Both the position numbers and the translations under genes were made by a program. DNA of 64,000 nucleotides from positions 1 through 64,000 of the forward strand of contig CAYVFI010000003.1 of the NCBI GenBank assembly GCA_964450955.1. The letters run 5' to 3'. Shown here piece by piece: positions 36,441-46,408 of this stretch; position 1 is the first letter of the stretch, and the number at the start of each line of letters is the position of its first letter. The notes beneath the pieces were generated by a model. The model was given only the letters and a program-made list of their open reading frames with translations. It did no database searches and had not been told where the DNA came from. Source of the DNA: CAYNWT01 sp964450955. GTDB lineage: Bacteria; Planctomycetota; Planctomycetia; Planctomycetales; Planctomycetaceae.

Positions 36441-36605
36441 TGGCTTTTTGCAGGATTTGGGCTTAGAACAAGCCTCGCACGCGTCAAATGCAACGCGCGA
36501 ATCGCGGTATTGTTCAGCAGCCGCGTCGTATCGTATAACCTCCGCCATCTAGTGGACTTAGACCGTCAGCCGGTCAGGCAGTCCGTCCGAACACGGAGGT
36601 TCGTG

Positions 36606-37739
36606 ATGTCGCAGCAGCAACAAGATTCCGCTCGCACCTGGCCATGCCTCGCGTTGGCGTTGGTTCCCTTCGCCGCGAGTTGTTGGTTTAACGGAACACC
36701 GGACGCATCGCCTGTTACTGGCGAACGCCCGTCAGCCTCGCTTGTGTTCGATCAGTATTTGATCAACTACGGCGAGCGACCAATCACACCGCAGTTGATG
36801 AACGTGGCTGGCACGGACCCCGATGATCCAAAGGCTCCTAAAGTGATGGGCATGGCGGTTCCCTTTAATTACCGGAACGTCAGTGACAAAGAAATTCGGA
36901 TTCAAAGCCTGACACCGAGCTGCGGTTGCCTGCGTCCGCAAATCGATTCGAAAACCATCGCCCCCGGTGAGTACGGCCGATTGCTTATGCCAATCCGAAC
37001 CGCCAACGAAGCCGCAGGTCCTCATGAGTACCTGGTCAAAGTCTTGTATGAAGACGGCCAACCTCATGAAGTTGATCTGGCGCTGAAGGTGGTTCTTCCG
37101 GACAAGAAAGTAGAAGTCACTCCAAAGGCAATGTGGTTCTACCAGTCTGGCGGTGAGCCAACTCCAATGCAGGTGACCATCACAGACCATCGCGCGAAGT
37201 CTTTTAACATTAAAAGCATTGTCTGCAGCAGCGACCTTTGGACGGTTGAGAAATCGTCCGACTTGCAGGTCTCAGACAGTAAGCGGATTGTGCGACTGAC
37301 TGTGCGAATGAAGGGAAGTATTCCGCCCGGAAAACACAGGGGCATTATCAACGTTGAAACCGACGACAAAGACTACCCGCTTATACAAATCCCGCTCGGC
37401 GGTCAGGGTATCGAGTCGTCCGACACGGCCGGCTTCGCTATGAAGGTGGAACCAAGCACCATTGTTTTGCAGCCGACACCGGCAGGGAAACTGGAAGCAA
37501 CGACTTCGTTGACCGGCCCCAATGGATCGCTGGCAAAGATCGAGAGCATCACAACGTCGCCGAAGTTCATCAAGGCGACCTACGAAACGAATGCCAGCAA
37601 TCAGACTATTCTTAAGGTGTCCGCCGATTTTCTGACTGAGACACACACCAAAACCCAGCGTGCGATTGTGACGGTGAAGACGGAAGGTCGAGACGCTCCG
37701 CTCACCATCCCGGTGGTTATTCCAAGTCAGAAGCCGTAG
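36606..37739 (+). CDS. DUF1573 lipoprotein
   Basis: 377 residues from ATG at 36606, which has GGAGG seven bases upstream; the frame is open to 36510 but without a ribosome binding site. The leader ends in a lipobox-like FAASCW, so it is probably lipid-anchored. SLTPSCGCLRPQI carries the SCGC signature of DUF1573, a beta-sandwich (Ig-like) domain common in planctomycetes. Two further beta-rich segments follow (RTVRIT-type strands, VEPSTIVLQPTPAGKLEATT). No enzymatic motif. It may act in envelope structure, perhaps with the TolC-like protein upstream. Confidence 0.85.
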   Translation: MSQQQQDSARTWPCLALALVPFAASCWFNGTPDASPVTGERPSASLVFDQYLINYGERPITPQLMNVAGTDPDDPKAPKVMGMAVPFNYRNVSDKEIRIQSLTPSCGCLRPQIDSKTIAPGEYGRLLMPIRTANEAAGPHEYLVKVLYEDGQPHEVDLALKVVLPDKKVEVTPKAMWFYQSGGEPTPMQVTITDHRAKSFNIKSIVCSSDLWTVEKSSDLQVSDSKRIVRLTVRMKGSIPPGKHRGIINVETDDKDYPLIQIPLGGQGIESSDTAGFAMKVEPSTIVLQPTPAGKLEATTSLTGPNGSLAKIESITTSPKFIKATYETNASNQTILKVSADFLTETHTKTQRAIVTVKTEGRDAPLTIPVVIPSQKP

Positions 37740-38060
37740 GTTCACCAGCCGCGGCAAACAATCGGTTCCGAGCCTGAACTCGCAGGCCAGAATGCCCTAA
37801 CCTGAACTATCGGGTGGCCAATCGGGAAGCTACGATTCGCTAGCTGCAGAGGAACTGAATCCTTCCGAACCGTTGGAGACGCCCGCTTCTGGCAGGATTG
37901 TCGTTGAGGCGGCTGGCCCCGTATCTCATTGCGTGTTCCACTGATTCGTGTTCCTGCCGCGATCGCGACAGCGCTGCTTATCGATTGCTACGAATTCATC
38001 GCAGCGTTTTCTTACTACACCACCCACTAGCTTGCCCCTGACGGCAACAACTGAAGCATC
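37740..38060. other. Intergenic region upstream of lepA
   Basis: 321 bp with no recognised gene or repeat. It probably contains the lepA promoter; I could not place its boxes with confidence. Confidence 0.5.
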
Positions 38061-39863
38061 ATGGACCCCCGTTACATACGCAACTTCTCAATCGTGGCTC
38101 ACATCGACCACGGTAAGAGCACGCTAGCCGATCAACTGCTTCTGAAGACCGGCGCGATTACTGAGCGTGAATTTAAAGAACAGATCCTGGACGATCTGGA
38201 TATTGAACGCGATCGCGGCATCACTGTGAAAGCGCGAACGGTGGCGATTGACTACATGTACAAGGGGCAAAAGTACGAACTGAACCTCATTGATACTCCC
38301 GGTCACGTGGACTTCCACTACGAAGTCAGCCGCAGCCTGGCTGCCTGCGAAGGCGCGCTGTTGCTTGTGGATGCGTTTCAAGGCGTTCAGGCTCAAACCG
38401 TGGCCAACGCTTACGCGGCCATCGAAGTGGATCTCGAAATCGTTCCCGTCGTCAACAAAATCGATCTACCCGTCACGCGCATCGACGATGTCCTGGGCGA
38501 AGTGGAAACGGTTCTCGGGCTGCACCCCGAAGACGCGATCCGCGTGAGTGCCAAGCAGGGAACCAATATTGAGGAAGTTCTGGAAGCGATTGTCGAACGC
38601 ATCCCTGCGCCGCCGGGCAAGCCGGGTAACCCGACACAGGCACTTGTGTTCGACAGCAAGTATGACTCATTCCGGGGTGTGATTACCTACGTCCGTTTGA
38701 CCGAAGGGTCGCTGGAGAAAGGTCAGACCATTCAACTGATGCGTGAAGGCAGCAAGTTCGACATTATTGAGGTTGGACAGTTTCGCCCGAAGATGGAGAC
38801 TTGCAACAAGCTGGTTGCTGGGCAGGTTGGCTACATCATTACGGGCGCGAAAGATCTCAGTAGCGTTCACGTTGGCGATACGATTACGGACTTTTACAAA
38901 CCGTGCGAAGAACCCCTGCCTGGTTACCAGGAACCGCAGCAGATGGTGTTCTGCGGAATGTACCCGATTGACGCAACCGACTTTGAGAAGCTCCGTGGTG
39001 AGTTACAAAAGCTGGGACTCAACGACGCCAGTTTCACTTTCGCTCCGGAAACAAGTGACGCATTGGGCTTCGGCTTCCGTTGCGGGTTCCTTGGCATGCT
39101 GCACATGGAAATCATCCAGCAGCGTCTCGAACACGAACAACACATCGACCTCATCCAGACGGCTCCCAACGTCACATACGAGGTTCTCAAAACCACGGGT
39201 GATGTGGTGATGATTGACAATCCGCAGGAGGTTCCCGACCCCGGCGTGATTGACGAGTTCAGAGAACCGATTGCCAAAGTCAATTTCATTGTGCCCGCCG
39301 AACACGTCGGCACCATCATGCAGATGTCGCAGGACCGCCGCGGCATTTACAAGACAACGGAATACATGGGCCCGCAGCGAACGCAGGTTGTGTACGAACT
39401 GCCGCTTTCTGAGATCGTGTACGACATGCACGACAAACTTAAAAGCGCGACGCGTGGCTATGGGACGATGGACTACGAAATCATCGGGTATACGCCCGCC
39501 GATCTGGTGAAGATGGATATCCTGGTCAAAGGCGTCAAAGTCGACGCACTTTCCACAATCGTGCACCGTTCAAACGCCGACCGCCGCGGCCGCGCGTTGG
39601 TGAAACGGTTGAAGAAGGAAATCAGCAAGCACCAATTCGAAATCGCGCTGCAAGCCGCAATCGGCAGCCGCATCATCGCCCGAGAAACAATCTCCGCGAT
39701 GCGCAAGAACGTTACCGCGAAGTGCTACGGTGGTGACATCTCGAGAAAGAAGAAGCTTCTGGCCAAGCAGAAAGAAGGCAAGAAGCGGATGAAGCAATTC
39801 GGTTCCGTCGAGATCCCCCAAAAAGCATTCCTCTCCGTCCTCGAAGCCGGCCAGGACGACTAG
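38061..39863 (+). CDS. lepA: Elongation factor 4 (LepA), back-translocating GTPase
   Basis: 600 residues, normal length. The G motifs are all present: AHIDHGKSTLADQL (G1), GITVKART (G2), DTPGHVDF (G3), NKIDLP (G4) and SAKQG (G5). The order of domains and the C-terminal KRMKQFGSVEIPQKAFLSVL are diagnostic of LepA as against EF-G (domain IV is absent, replaced by the LepA-specific C-terminal domain). It acts on ribosomes in the cytoplasm, helping with stalled or mistranslocated complexes. It stands alone; the usual neighbour lepB (signal peptidase I) is absent here. Confidence 0.98.
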   Translation: MDPRYIRNFSIVAHIDHGKSTLADQLLLKTGAITEREFKEQILDDLDIERDRGITVKARTVAIDYMYKGQKYELNLIDTPGHVDFHYEVSRSLAACEGALLLVDAFQGVQAQTVANAYAAIEVDLEIVPVVNKIDLPVTRIDDVLGEVETVLGLHPEDAIRVSAKQGTNIEEVLEAIVERIPAPPGKPGNPTQALVFDSKYDSFRGVITYVRLTEGSLEKGQTIQLMREGSKFDIIEVGQFRPKMETCNKLVAGQVGYIITGAKDLSSVHVGDTITDFYKPCEEPLPGYQEPQQMVFCGMYPIDATDFEKLRGELQKLGLNDASFTFAPETSDALGFGFRCGFLGMLHMEIIQQRLEHEQHIDLIQTAPNVTYEVLKTTGDVVMIDNPQEVPDPGVIDEFREPIAKVNFIVPAEHVGTIMQMSQDRRGIYKTTEYMGPQRTQVVYELPLSEIVYDMHDKLKSATRGYGTMDYEIIGYTPADLVKMDILVKGVKVDALSTIVHRSNADRRGRALVKRLKKEISKHQFEIALQAAIGSRIIARETISAMRKNVTAKCYGGDISRKKKLLAKQKEGKKRMKQFGSVEIPQKAFLSVLEAGQDD

Positions 39864-40203
39864 GCAACGTCCCGTTGCATCGGGGTTCCGGTTGGTGGGG
39901 TGACCTGCTGTTGTGGTGCGCTGCCGGTTGAATGTTGCGAAGTGGACGCGACATGCGAGTCGCAGGTCGTGAGGCCCTGGGTTCGGTCGCGGGGTATCGT
40001 TTGAACGCCAGTGAGGGTCAGTCTCACTGGCGCCACTCACAGCGGCGCCGCAAATATTGCCAAGGCGTAACGTTCGGCAGATCAGAAAACGTCGCTAGTC
40101 GAATCTCTGCACGTCGGCGCACTGAACGAAGCCTGTGGACAATGCCCTGTTATCCTTTCTTCTCAGGATCTTCAGGTTTGCCTCCTTGCCTTGGTGACTT
40201 CAT
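39864..40203. other. Intergenic region between lepA and an amidohydrolase gene
   Basis: 340 bp without a recognised gene. It contains one strong hairpin at 40006-40032 (described separately); the rest shows nothing clear apart from the expected promoter of the next gene. Confidence 0.5.
40006..40032 (+). terminator. Strong hairpin downstream of lepA, possible terminator
   Basis: CGCCAGTGAG (40006-40015) pairs perfectly with CTCACTGGCG (40023-40032) around a 7-base loop. It has no T tract, so it is not a canonical intrinsic terminator and may act as a processing or stability element. It lies 143 bp after lepA. Confidence 0.45.
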
Positions 40204-43200
40204 ATGGCGAAACACTCCGCAGCATTGGTCTTTTCCCTATTGCTTACCTGTCTTGTGTTGGTGCGGCCGGGCAACGCGGTCGCGCAGTCTTCCGATCACG
40301 TAGAAGGGCTGCACGAAAATCGGCCAGCCGCTTACGCCCTTACCGGGGCAAGAGTGTACGTCACGGCGACGAAGATCATCGAAGGCGCCACGGTTACCAT
40401 TCGCAACGGTCGGATCGCAGCCGTTGGTGGTGATGTTCCCGCCGACGCCATCGTGGTGGACATGTCCGGCAGGACAATCTACCCCGGCTTCATCGATAGC
40501 TTCAGCGAGGTCGCTCGACCACAAGCGGTCGTTCAGGGTTCGCCCTATTGGAACACCAATGTGACTCCGCAAACGCGGGTCAGTGATTTCTACGCACCGA
40601 ATGCGTCAGACACGAAGAAGTACCGATCGCAGGGTTTCGTCGCACGCTTAATCGCGCCCGCGGGTGGAATCGTGAAGGGGCAGAGTTCTGTTGTGCAGAC
40701 AAATGACAAGCCCGCGAAGCAAGCGGTCCTCGGCAGCGGCGCGATGCACGTGAGATTGACGGTGACACGACGTCGGCGTGGAGATGGACCGCGAACCGCG
40801 TCCAGTTATCCGAACTCACCAATGGGCGCGTTCACTTTGGCTCGACAGGCTTTCTATGACGCTGAGTGGTTCAAGACTGCGTGGCGAGCCATCAAGACCG
40901 ACAAGTCCATCACCGTACCGGAGAATAACGATGCTTTGACGGCAATGGTGCCGTTCCTCAATAGTCAGTCGCCGGTCGTCGTTGACACTTCAAACGAACT
41001 TTACGCGTTGCGAGCCGATCGGTTTGGCCGCGAGTTCGGTTTGAATGTCGTTATTAATGGCAGCGGAAACGAGTATCGCCGACTGGAGGACATTCGGGCA
41101 ACGGGGCGAACGGTCATTGTGCCCGTGAACTTTCCAAAGCCGCCGAACGTCGCGACAGCGGAATCGGCGATGAACGTCTCACTGGAGTCGCTCATGCACT
41201 GGGATACGGCGCCAGAGAACGCAGGCCGCCTGCACAAAGCGGGTGTTTCTATTGTGCTGTCTGCGAATGGCTTAAAGAAGACCGGGGACTTTCTTAATCA
41301 TCTTAGGAAGGCCATTGTGCGTGGCCTGCCAAAAGAAGCGGCTCTGACCGCGTTGACTCAACGACCGGCAGAACTGTTTGGTGTGTCGCAATACCTGGGT
41401 TCGATCGAAGTCGGCAAACTTGGCAGTCTGGTTGTGACCGATGGCGACGTCTTCGAACCGGACACCAAAGTTGTCGAAACATGGGTTTCCGGCGAACGAT
41501 TCAAGCATAAGGAATCGGCCGAACGCCAAATCGAAGGCAACTGGAAACTACAGATTGCAGACGCTGGTGAGAAGCCATCCGATTTGGTTCTCGCCATCAC
41601 GGGCGACAAAAATCCATCGGCGAAAGTTGGAAAGCCGGACGCGAAAGACGACGATCAAGTTAAGCTCTCGCGGATCGGTCTGAAAGACGTCCAGCTAAGC
41701 GGCACGTTTTTGGGCGACGAATTGGGAGTCGAAGGCGTCGTCCGATTCAGCGCTGTTTTGTCTGCTGATTCGGCCAGTGGTGTTGGTCATGTGGTGTGGC
41801 CGGACGAATCAAAAAGTCAACTCGCGGTGACGCGAGCAGTGGCAGACCAGGAGAAGGAGGACGAGGAGGCTGAAGACGGGAAGGACAAAGAGAAGTCGGA
41901 TAAGAAAAACCAGCCTTCAACGTATCCCGTAAGTTATCCACTGGGGGCCTATGGACGCACGGGTAAGCCTCAACACGAGACCGTGCTGTTTCGTAATGCG
42001 ACGGTTTGGACCAGCGGACCGGATGGAACTATCGAAAACGGTGCGGTTCTTATACACGACGGCAGAATTGCGGCCGTGGGCAAGAACATCACCGCACCTG
42101 AAGGGGCGAAGGTTGTCGATCTCGACGGTCGGCACATCAGTCCTGGCATCATTGATTGCCACTCACATATGGCGACCGATGGTGGCGTCAACGAAAGCGG
42201 CCAGGCGATTACGGCTGAGGTTCGCATTGGTGACTTTATTGACTGCGACGACATCACGATTTACCGGCAACTGGCTGGCGGTGTGACATCGTCCAACATC
42301 CTGCACGGTTCGGCCAATCCGATTGGTGGCCAGAATCAGGTCATCAAGCTGCGGTGGGGTTCAAATCCGGAGTCAATGAAGTTTACCGAAGCACCGCAGG
42401 GCGTGAAGTTCGCTCTTGGTGAAAACGTGAAGCAGAGCAACTGGAGCAACCCGACCGGGCGCTACCCACAAACGCGGTTAGGCGTCGAACAGTTGTTCCG
42501 GGATGAATTCCAAACCGCTCGCGAATACCGACAGCGGTGGACTGAATGGAAGACCAACCGATCTGGCATGCCTCCACGTTACGACCTGGAGATGGAGGCC
42601 ATCGCTGAGATTCTGGAAGGAACTCGGTGGGTTCACTGCCACAGTTACCGGCAAGACGAGATTCTGGCGCTGATTCGGGTTTTGGATGATTTCGATATCA
42701 CGATCGGAACCTTCCAACACATTCTGGAGGGGTACAAGGTTGCCGATGCGATGGCGAAGCATGGAGCCATGGGAAGTGCGTTCTCAGATTGGTGGGCTTA
42801 CAAGTTTGAGGTCAAGGATGCGATCCCACATGCCGGTGCGTTGATGCACAATCAGGGCGTGGTCATGTCGTTTAACTCAGACGATGGTGAACTGGCGACT
42901 CACTTGAATCAGGAAGCGGCCAAGGCTGTGAAGTACGGTGGAGTTCCGCCTATCGAAGCTTTGAAATTTGTGACGCTGAATCCGGCGAAGCAGCTTCGCA
43001 TTGAAGACCATGTCGGTTCTCTGGAAGTCGGCAAGCACGCAGACTTGGTCGTTTGGAGTGCATCACCACTGTCAAACTTCGCGCGGGCTGAACAGACATG
43101 GATTGACGGACGCAAGTACTTCGATCGAAGCGACGACGCGGCTCATCGTGCGAAGACTCGAAAGATGCGAGCTACGTTGATTCAAAAGATTCTGATCTCT

Positions 43201-43311
43201 GGTGAGAAGATGCGGGAACCGGGAGTTGGCGATGGTGATCCGGCTGCCCTGTGGCCTCGCGAAGATCTTTTCTGCGGCCACCATAGTCATGACCACGACC
43301 ACGATCACTAG
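40204..43311 (+). CDS. Exported double-amidohydrolase protein (first half degenerate)
   Basis: 1035 residues with a Sec signal (SAALVFSLLLTCLVLVRPG). Two amidohydrolase-like halves follow. The second half, from about residue 600, has GIIDCHSHMATDG (the HxH metal pair), WVHCHSYRQDEI, TFQHILEGYKVAD and FNSDDGELATHLN with the metal Asp, so it could be active. In the first half the same place reads GFIDSFSEV, without HxH, so it is probably structural. The linker has a Lys/Glu/Asp tract near residue 555. The C-terminus ends HHSHDHDHDH, a probable divalent-metal binder. The substrate is unknown. The next gene, 68 bp on, is a related protein, probably cotranscribed. Confidence 0.88.
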   Translation: MAKHSAALVFSLLLTCLVLVRPGNAVAQSSDHVEGLHENRPAAYALTGARVYVTATKIIEGATVTIRNGRIAAVGGDVPADAIVVDMSGRTIYPGFIDSFSEVARPQAVVQGSPYWNTNVTPQTRVSDFYAPNASDTKKYRSQGFVARLIAPAGGIVKGQSSVVQTNDKPAKQAVLGSGAMHVRLTVTRRRRGDGPRTASSYPNSPMGAFTLARQAFYDAEWFKTAWRAIKTDKSITVPENNDALTAMVPFLNSQSPVVVDTSNELYALRADRFGREFGLNVVINGSGNEYRRLEDIRATGRTVIVPVNFPKPPNVATAESAMNVSLESLMHWDTAPENAGRLHKAGVSIVLSANGLKKTGDFLNHLRKAIVRGLPKEAALTALTQRPAELFGVSQYLGSIEVGKLGSLVVTDGDVFEPDTKVVETWVSGERFKHKESAERQIEGNWKLQIADAGEKPSDLVLAITGDKNPSAKVGKPDAKDDDQVKLSRIGLKDVQLSGTFLGDELGVEGVVRFSAVLSADSASGVGHVVWPDESKSQLAVTRAVADQEKEDEEAEDGKDKEKSDKKNQPSTYPVSYPLGAYGRTGKPQHETVLFRNATVWTSGPDGTIENGAVLIHDGRIAAVGKNITAPEGAKVVDLDGRHISPGIIDCHSHMATDGGVNESGQAITAEVRIGDFIDCDDITIYRQLAGGVTSSNILHGSANPIGGQNQVIKLRWGSNPESMKFTEAPQGVKFALGENVKQSNWSNPTGRYPQTRLGVEQLFRDEFQTAREYRQRWTEWKTNRSGMPPRYDLEMEAIAEILEGTRWVHCHSYRQDEILALIRVLDDFDITIGTFQHILEGYKVADAMAKHGAMGSAFSDWWAYKFEVKDAIPHAGALMHNQGVVMSFNSDDGELATHLNQEAAKAVKYGGVPPIEALKFVTLNPAKQLRIEDHVGSLEVGKHADLVVWSASPLSNFARAEQTWIDGRKYFDRSDDAAHRAKTRKMRATLIQKILISGEKMREPGVGDGDPAALWPREDLFCGHHSHDHDHDH

Positions 43312-43379
43312 GTCCAGGCGATCATCTGTCGGCCTGTTCTTTTGACTCAGCAGTGAACCAGTTTGTTCTGGATAGAATT

Positions 43380-44690
43380 ATGAAACTCACAACGCAATTT
43401 GCTCTGCTACTGACCCTGGTGACGACTTCGGTGTTTGCCGACGACACAATCCCGGGAGCTCCGCAAACACGGCCCATCGTTTTAGTGGGCGGGACCATTC
43501 ACACTGTCAGTGGCGACACGATACAGGACGGCAGTTTGCTGTTTGATGACGGAAAGATTGTTGCGGTCGGAGCCAACGTGGCTGTCCCTGAAGGCGCGAA
43601 GCGGATTGATGTTAGCGGCAAGCATGTCTATCCGGGACTGTTTGAATCCCACTCACAACTAGGTCTGACGGAAATTGCGTCAACGCGAGCCACGGTCGAT
43701 CACCGCGAAGGCGGCGCCCTAAACCCCAACCTTCAGGCCAATCGCGCCGTTAACCCTGACAGTACTCTGATTCCCGTTACACGCAGCAACGGAGTCTTGC
43801 TGGCACTGTCGGCTCCAACCGGCGGACTCGTGTCGGGTCGAGCGTCTGTGATGTACATGGATGGCTGGACGTTTGAGGACATGACGCTGAAAGGCGCCGC
43901 GGTTCTACAGGTCAACTGGCCGCGCATGGAACCCGTTTTCCGAGCGGAGGGAGATGAGCCGCCTGAAGAACAAGAGGAAGAACGCGAGTCAGCTCTACAG
44001 CAACTGCGCAAGCTGTTCTCTGATACGCGTGTGTACAAGAATGCCAGAGAAGCGGGCAAACAGAAGTTTGACATCCGATTGGATTCAATGATCCCTGTGA
44101 TCGAGGGCAAGATCCCGCTGTTGATTGGTGCGGACATGTTGGACCAGATTCAATCGGCGGTCATGTTTGCTGTTGAGCAAAAGGTTCGAGCCATCATTCT
44201 CGGTGGCTACGACGCTCCGTTATGTGCAGAGCTACTGAAGACGCACAAGGTGCCGGTGATCGTGAGCGCCGTGCATCGGCGACCTCGACGGCGTTCGGAC
44301 GACTACGATGCCCCGTACACCTTGCCTCTACGACTATCGAAAGCTGGTATTCAGTACTGCATTTCGGGCACTGATCGTTCTGAGTCCATGAACGCTCGGA
44401 ATCTGCCGTACGAAGCTGGTTACGCCGTGGCTTATGGCCTGCCCAAAGACGAAGCGCTTAAATCCATCACGCTGTATCCGGCTCAGATTCTCGGCGTTGC
44501 CGACCGAGTGGGTTCGTTGGAAGCCGGCAAGGACGCCACGATTTTTGTTTGCACGGGCGACACACTGGAGACTGATTCCAATGTCACTCACGCTTGGGTT
44601 CGCGGTCGGAAGGTCGATTTGAACGACCACCAAAAGCGGCTCTTTCAGAAGTACTCAGAGAAGTACAAGCAGCTGAAAGCCAAGAGGTAG
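43380..44690 (+). CDS. Exported amidohydrolase-like protein with degenerate metal site
   Basis: 436 residues from ATG at 43380, giving the signal MKLTTQFALLLTLVTTSVFA; an upstream in-frame GTG at 43353 would only add nine residues before it. It resembles the first half of the preceding protein and has GLFESHSQLGL, with H-x-Q in place of H-x-H, and KDATIFVCTG near the C-terminus, a typical amidohydrolase ending. The loss of the second His suggests reduced or altered metal binding. With the neighbour it may form a heteromer in which only one active centre works. Confidence 0.85.
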   Translation: MKLTTQFALLLTLVTTSVFADDTIPGAPQTRPIVLVGGTIHTVSGDTIQDGSLLFDDGKIVAVGANVAVPEGAKRIDVSGKHVYPGLFESHSQLGLTEIASTRATVDHREGGALNPNLQANRAVNPDSTLIPVTRSNGVLLALSAPTGGLVSGRASVMYMDGWTFEDMTLKGAAVLQVNWPRMEPVFRAEGDEPPEEQEEERESALQQLRKLFSDTRVYKNAREAGKQKFDIRLDSMIPVIEGKIPLLIGADMLDQIQSAVMFAVEQKVRAIILGGYDAPLCAELLKTHKVPVIVSAVHRRPRRRSDDYDAPYTLPLRLSKAGIQYCISGTDRSESMNARNLPYEAGYAVAYGLPKDEALKSITLYPAQILGVADRVGSLEAGKDATIFVCTGDTLETDSNVTHAWVRGRKVDLNDHQKRLFQKYSEKYKQLKAKR

Positions 44691-44737
44691 GCGACAGGGT
44701 CCCGCTCAACAGATAGAGCAACCATTCGGTGTGTGAC

Positions 44738-44746
44738 AAGGAGGAG
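44738..44746 (+). promoter_or_regulatory. Strong ribosome binding site of the 69-residue gene
   Basis: AAGGAGGAG stands 5 bases before ATG at 44752. This near-perfect Shine-Dalgarno sequence is stronger than others in the window and supports real, efficient translation of the small gene. Confidence 0.75.
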
Positions 44747-44751
44747 CCAAC

Positions 44752-44961
44752 ATGGCTGCGAAACCCAAGGCAGATGATGTTGTCAAGGTCTTCAAGGGTC
44801 TGGCCATCGCGTCGTCGCGAGCGAAGGCAATGGCTTCAGAACACGGTCGTGAGGCTTTGCGGAACAGTCTTTCGCGGCATCAACAGGATGCGGTACGACA
44901 AAGCCTGTTGGAAATCGAATCAGATCTGAAGACGGTTCTTAAGATCATGACGAAGTCGTGA
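44752..44961 (+). CDS. Small basic/helical protein of unknown function
   Basis: 69 residues, not recognised. It is Lys/Ala/Ser-rich with predicted helices (VVKVFKGLAIASSRAKAMA, then QQDAVRQSLLEIESDLKTVL) and no signal peptide or Cys. It starts 61 bp after the amidohydrolase-like gene, behind a strong ribosome binding site, and converges on the PIN/TRAM gene 49 bp away. A DNA-, RNA- or protein-binding role would fit its size and charge, but nothing specific shows this. Confidence 0.7.
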   Translation: MAAKPKADDVVKVFKGLAIASSRAKAMASEHGREALRNSLSRHQQDAVRQSLLEIESDLKTVLKIMTKS

Positions 44962-45010
44962 TGCTGCGAACGAACGCAAGGTGCGGAGTTCAAGAAGAAT
45001 GCACTCTAAG

Positions 45011-46162
45011 TTACGCGTCGGTTTGATCGCTGGGCTTACCGAAGATCATGCGACCTTCACTCTTTTGCAGAACGCTGGTGACGGTGACCGACAAGCGTTC
45101 GCCGATGAGGTGATCGGCGTTCTCGCAAACAACCATCGTTCCATCGTCCAGGTACCCGACGCCCTGCCCGTTTGATTCGCCCTGCTTCATCACACGAATC
45201 TGCAACCGTTCGCCGGGGATGTACCGTGACTTCAAAGCGTTGGCCAGGTCGTTCAGGTTCACCACAGAGATACCCTGAACGCTGGCGACTTTGTTAAGGT
45301 TGAAATCATTCGTGATGACCGCGCCGCCTAGTTCCTGCGCCAAAGCGACCAGCCGCTGATCAACAGTCATTCCTTTGTGGTCAGCACTTCGGTCTTCATG
45401 GACCCGTACCCCGACTTTGCCACCTGCCTGGAGGCGTTCGAGAATATCCAGTCCGCGACGACCTCGGAGCCGACGATTCTTGTCGGGGCTGTCGGCAATC
45501 TCCTGTACCTCAGCCAGGACAAAGTCGGGCACAATCAGCTCAGATTCGATTATCTCAGTCTCGATAACATCTGCGATTCGTCCGTCAATTAGTGAGCTGC
45601 TGTCCACAACCAAAGGACGGCTGCCTCTTAGCTCTCTCTGGAACTCAACATACGGGATCGCAAATCGGAAGTTGTCTTTGGTCTGCAGAATTAGAGTCAC
45701 ACAGACGAAAGGGATCATGAGCAACGGAAACATGACGACAAGCGGGTAGTACACTGTCTCCTTGGGAAATGCATGGATTAGCGCTTGGATAAGTGAGTAC
45801 GCCAGAACAACGCCGACGAACAGGCCGAAGTACACCGCCGAAATGGCTTCAATTCGTTTCCTTCGGAACAACATGTCGAACAGTGTCGCGGTCTGTGTGA
45901 TGGCCAACATCACGCAGAAAGACAGGGCCGGGTAGCGAACGACGATCTCTGGATAATCTCTTTTTTGGGCGAATGCGGCGCCAGTTTGCTCGGTGAAACC
46001 ATCGTCCGTTGGTCCAGCCCCCTCCTCGCGAGGCTGACCGGTTGGTGATACCGGAGGATTAAGCGGCTCCTCCCAGGGCTGACGGGTTGCTGGTTCGATG
46101 TAAGCCGCCAGTACTCCGGCACAAATGCCCAGATACAGGATTCTGATGATGAGAAGCAGCAT
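45011..46162 (-). CDS. PIN/TRAM domain membrane protein (YacL-like)
   Basis: 383 residues. Four membrane helices occupy the N-terminal half (one near residues 1-22, then near 78-97, 106-132 and 138-160). A PIN nuclease domain follows: VVDSSSLIDGRI, VPDFVLAEVQEIA, GMTVDQRLVALA and VITNDFNLNKVA carry the acidic residues expected at its metal site. The C-terminus is a TRAM RNA-binding domain (VGYLDDGTMVVCENADHLIG). The order matches YacL/PilT-N family proteins, thought to process RNA at the membrane. Between helices 1 and 2 is a Pro/Glu-rich loop. It diverges from the MMPL gene by 246 bp. Confidence 0.9.
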   Translation of the reverse strand: MLLLIIRILYLGICAGVLAAYIEPATRQPWEEPLNPPVSPTGQPREEGAGPTDDGFTEQTGAAFAQKRDYPEIVVRYPALSFCVMLAITQTATLFDMLFRRKRIEAISAVYFGLFVGVVLAYSLIQALIHAFPKETVYYPLVVMFPLLMIPFVCVTLILQTKDNFRFAIPYVEFQRELRGSRPLVVDSSSLIDGRIADVIETEIIESELIVPDFVLAEVQEIADSPDKNRRLRGRRGLDILERLQAGGKVGVRVHEDRSADHKGMTVDQRLVALAQELGGAVITNDFNLNKVASVQGISVVNLNDLANALKSRYIPGERLQIRVMKQGESNGQGVGYLDDGTMVVCENADHLIGERLSVTVTSVLQKSEGRMIFGKPSDQTDA

Positions 46163-46408
46163 GAACTGGCGGTCCGGATAATGGCCCGAGTCCCATTGGA
46201 CTCATGAATGTCTACCATGATGATCGTACTGAAGACCGGACTGGTCAAGACAGGTCTTGTGGACCAAACCTCGATGTTTAATCGAATATTCATCCGGGCT
46301 CGTCACTTGGCTGGTGAAAATTAGCGGCAAAGTTGCTAAAGAACCACTCACTGTGTGGGACCTGCCAAGACAGGTTAGATTGACCGATCCGCGGTTTGGA
46401 AGAAGCGG

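Noticed and set aside
45375..45749. Arg/Ser-rich 124-codon plus-strand frame
   Set aside because: It is antisense to the PIN domain coding region and has no protein features of its own.
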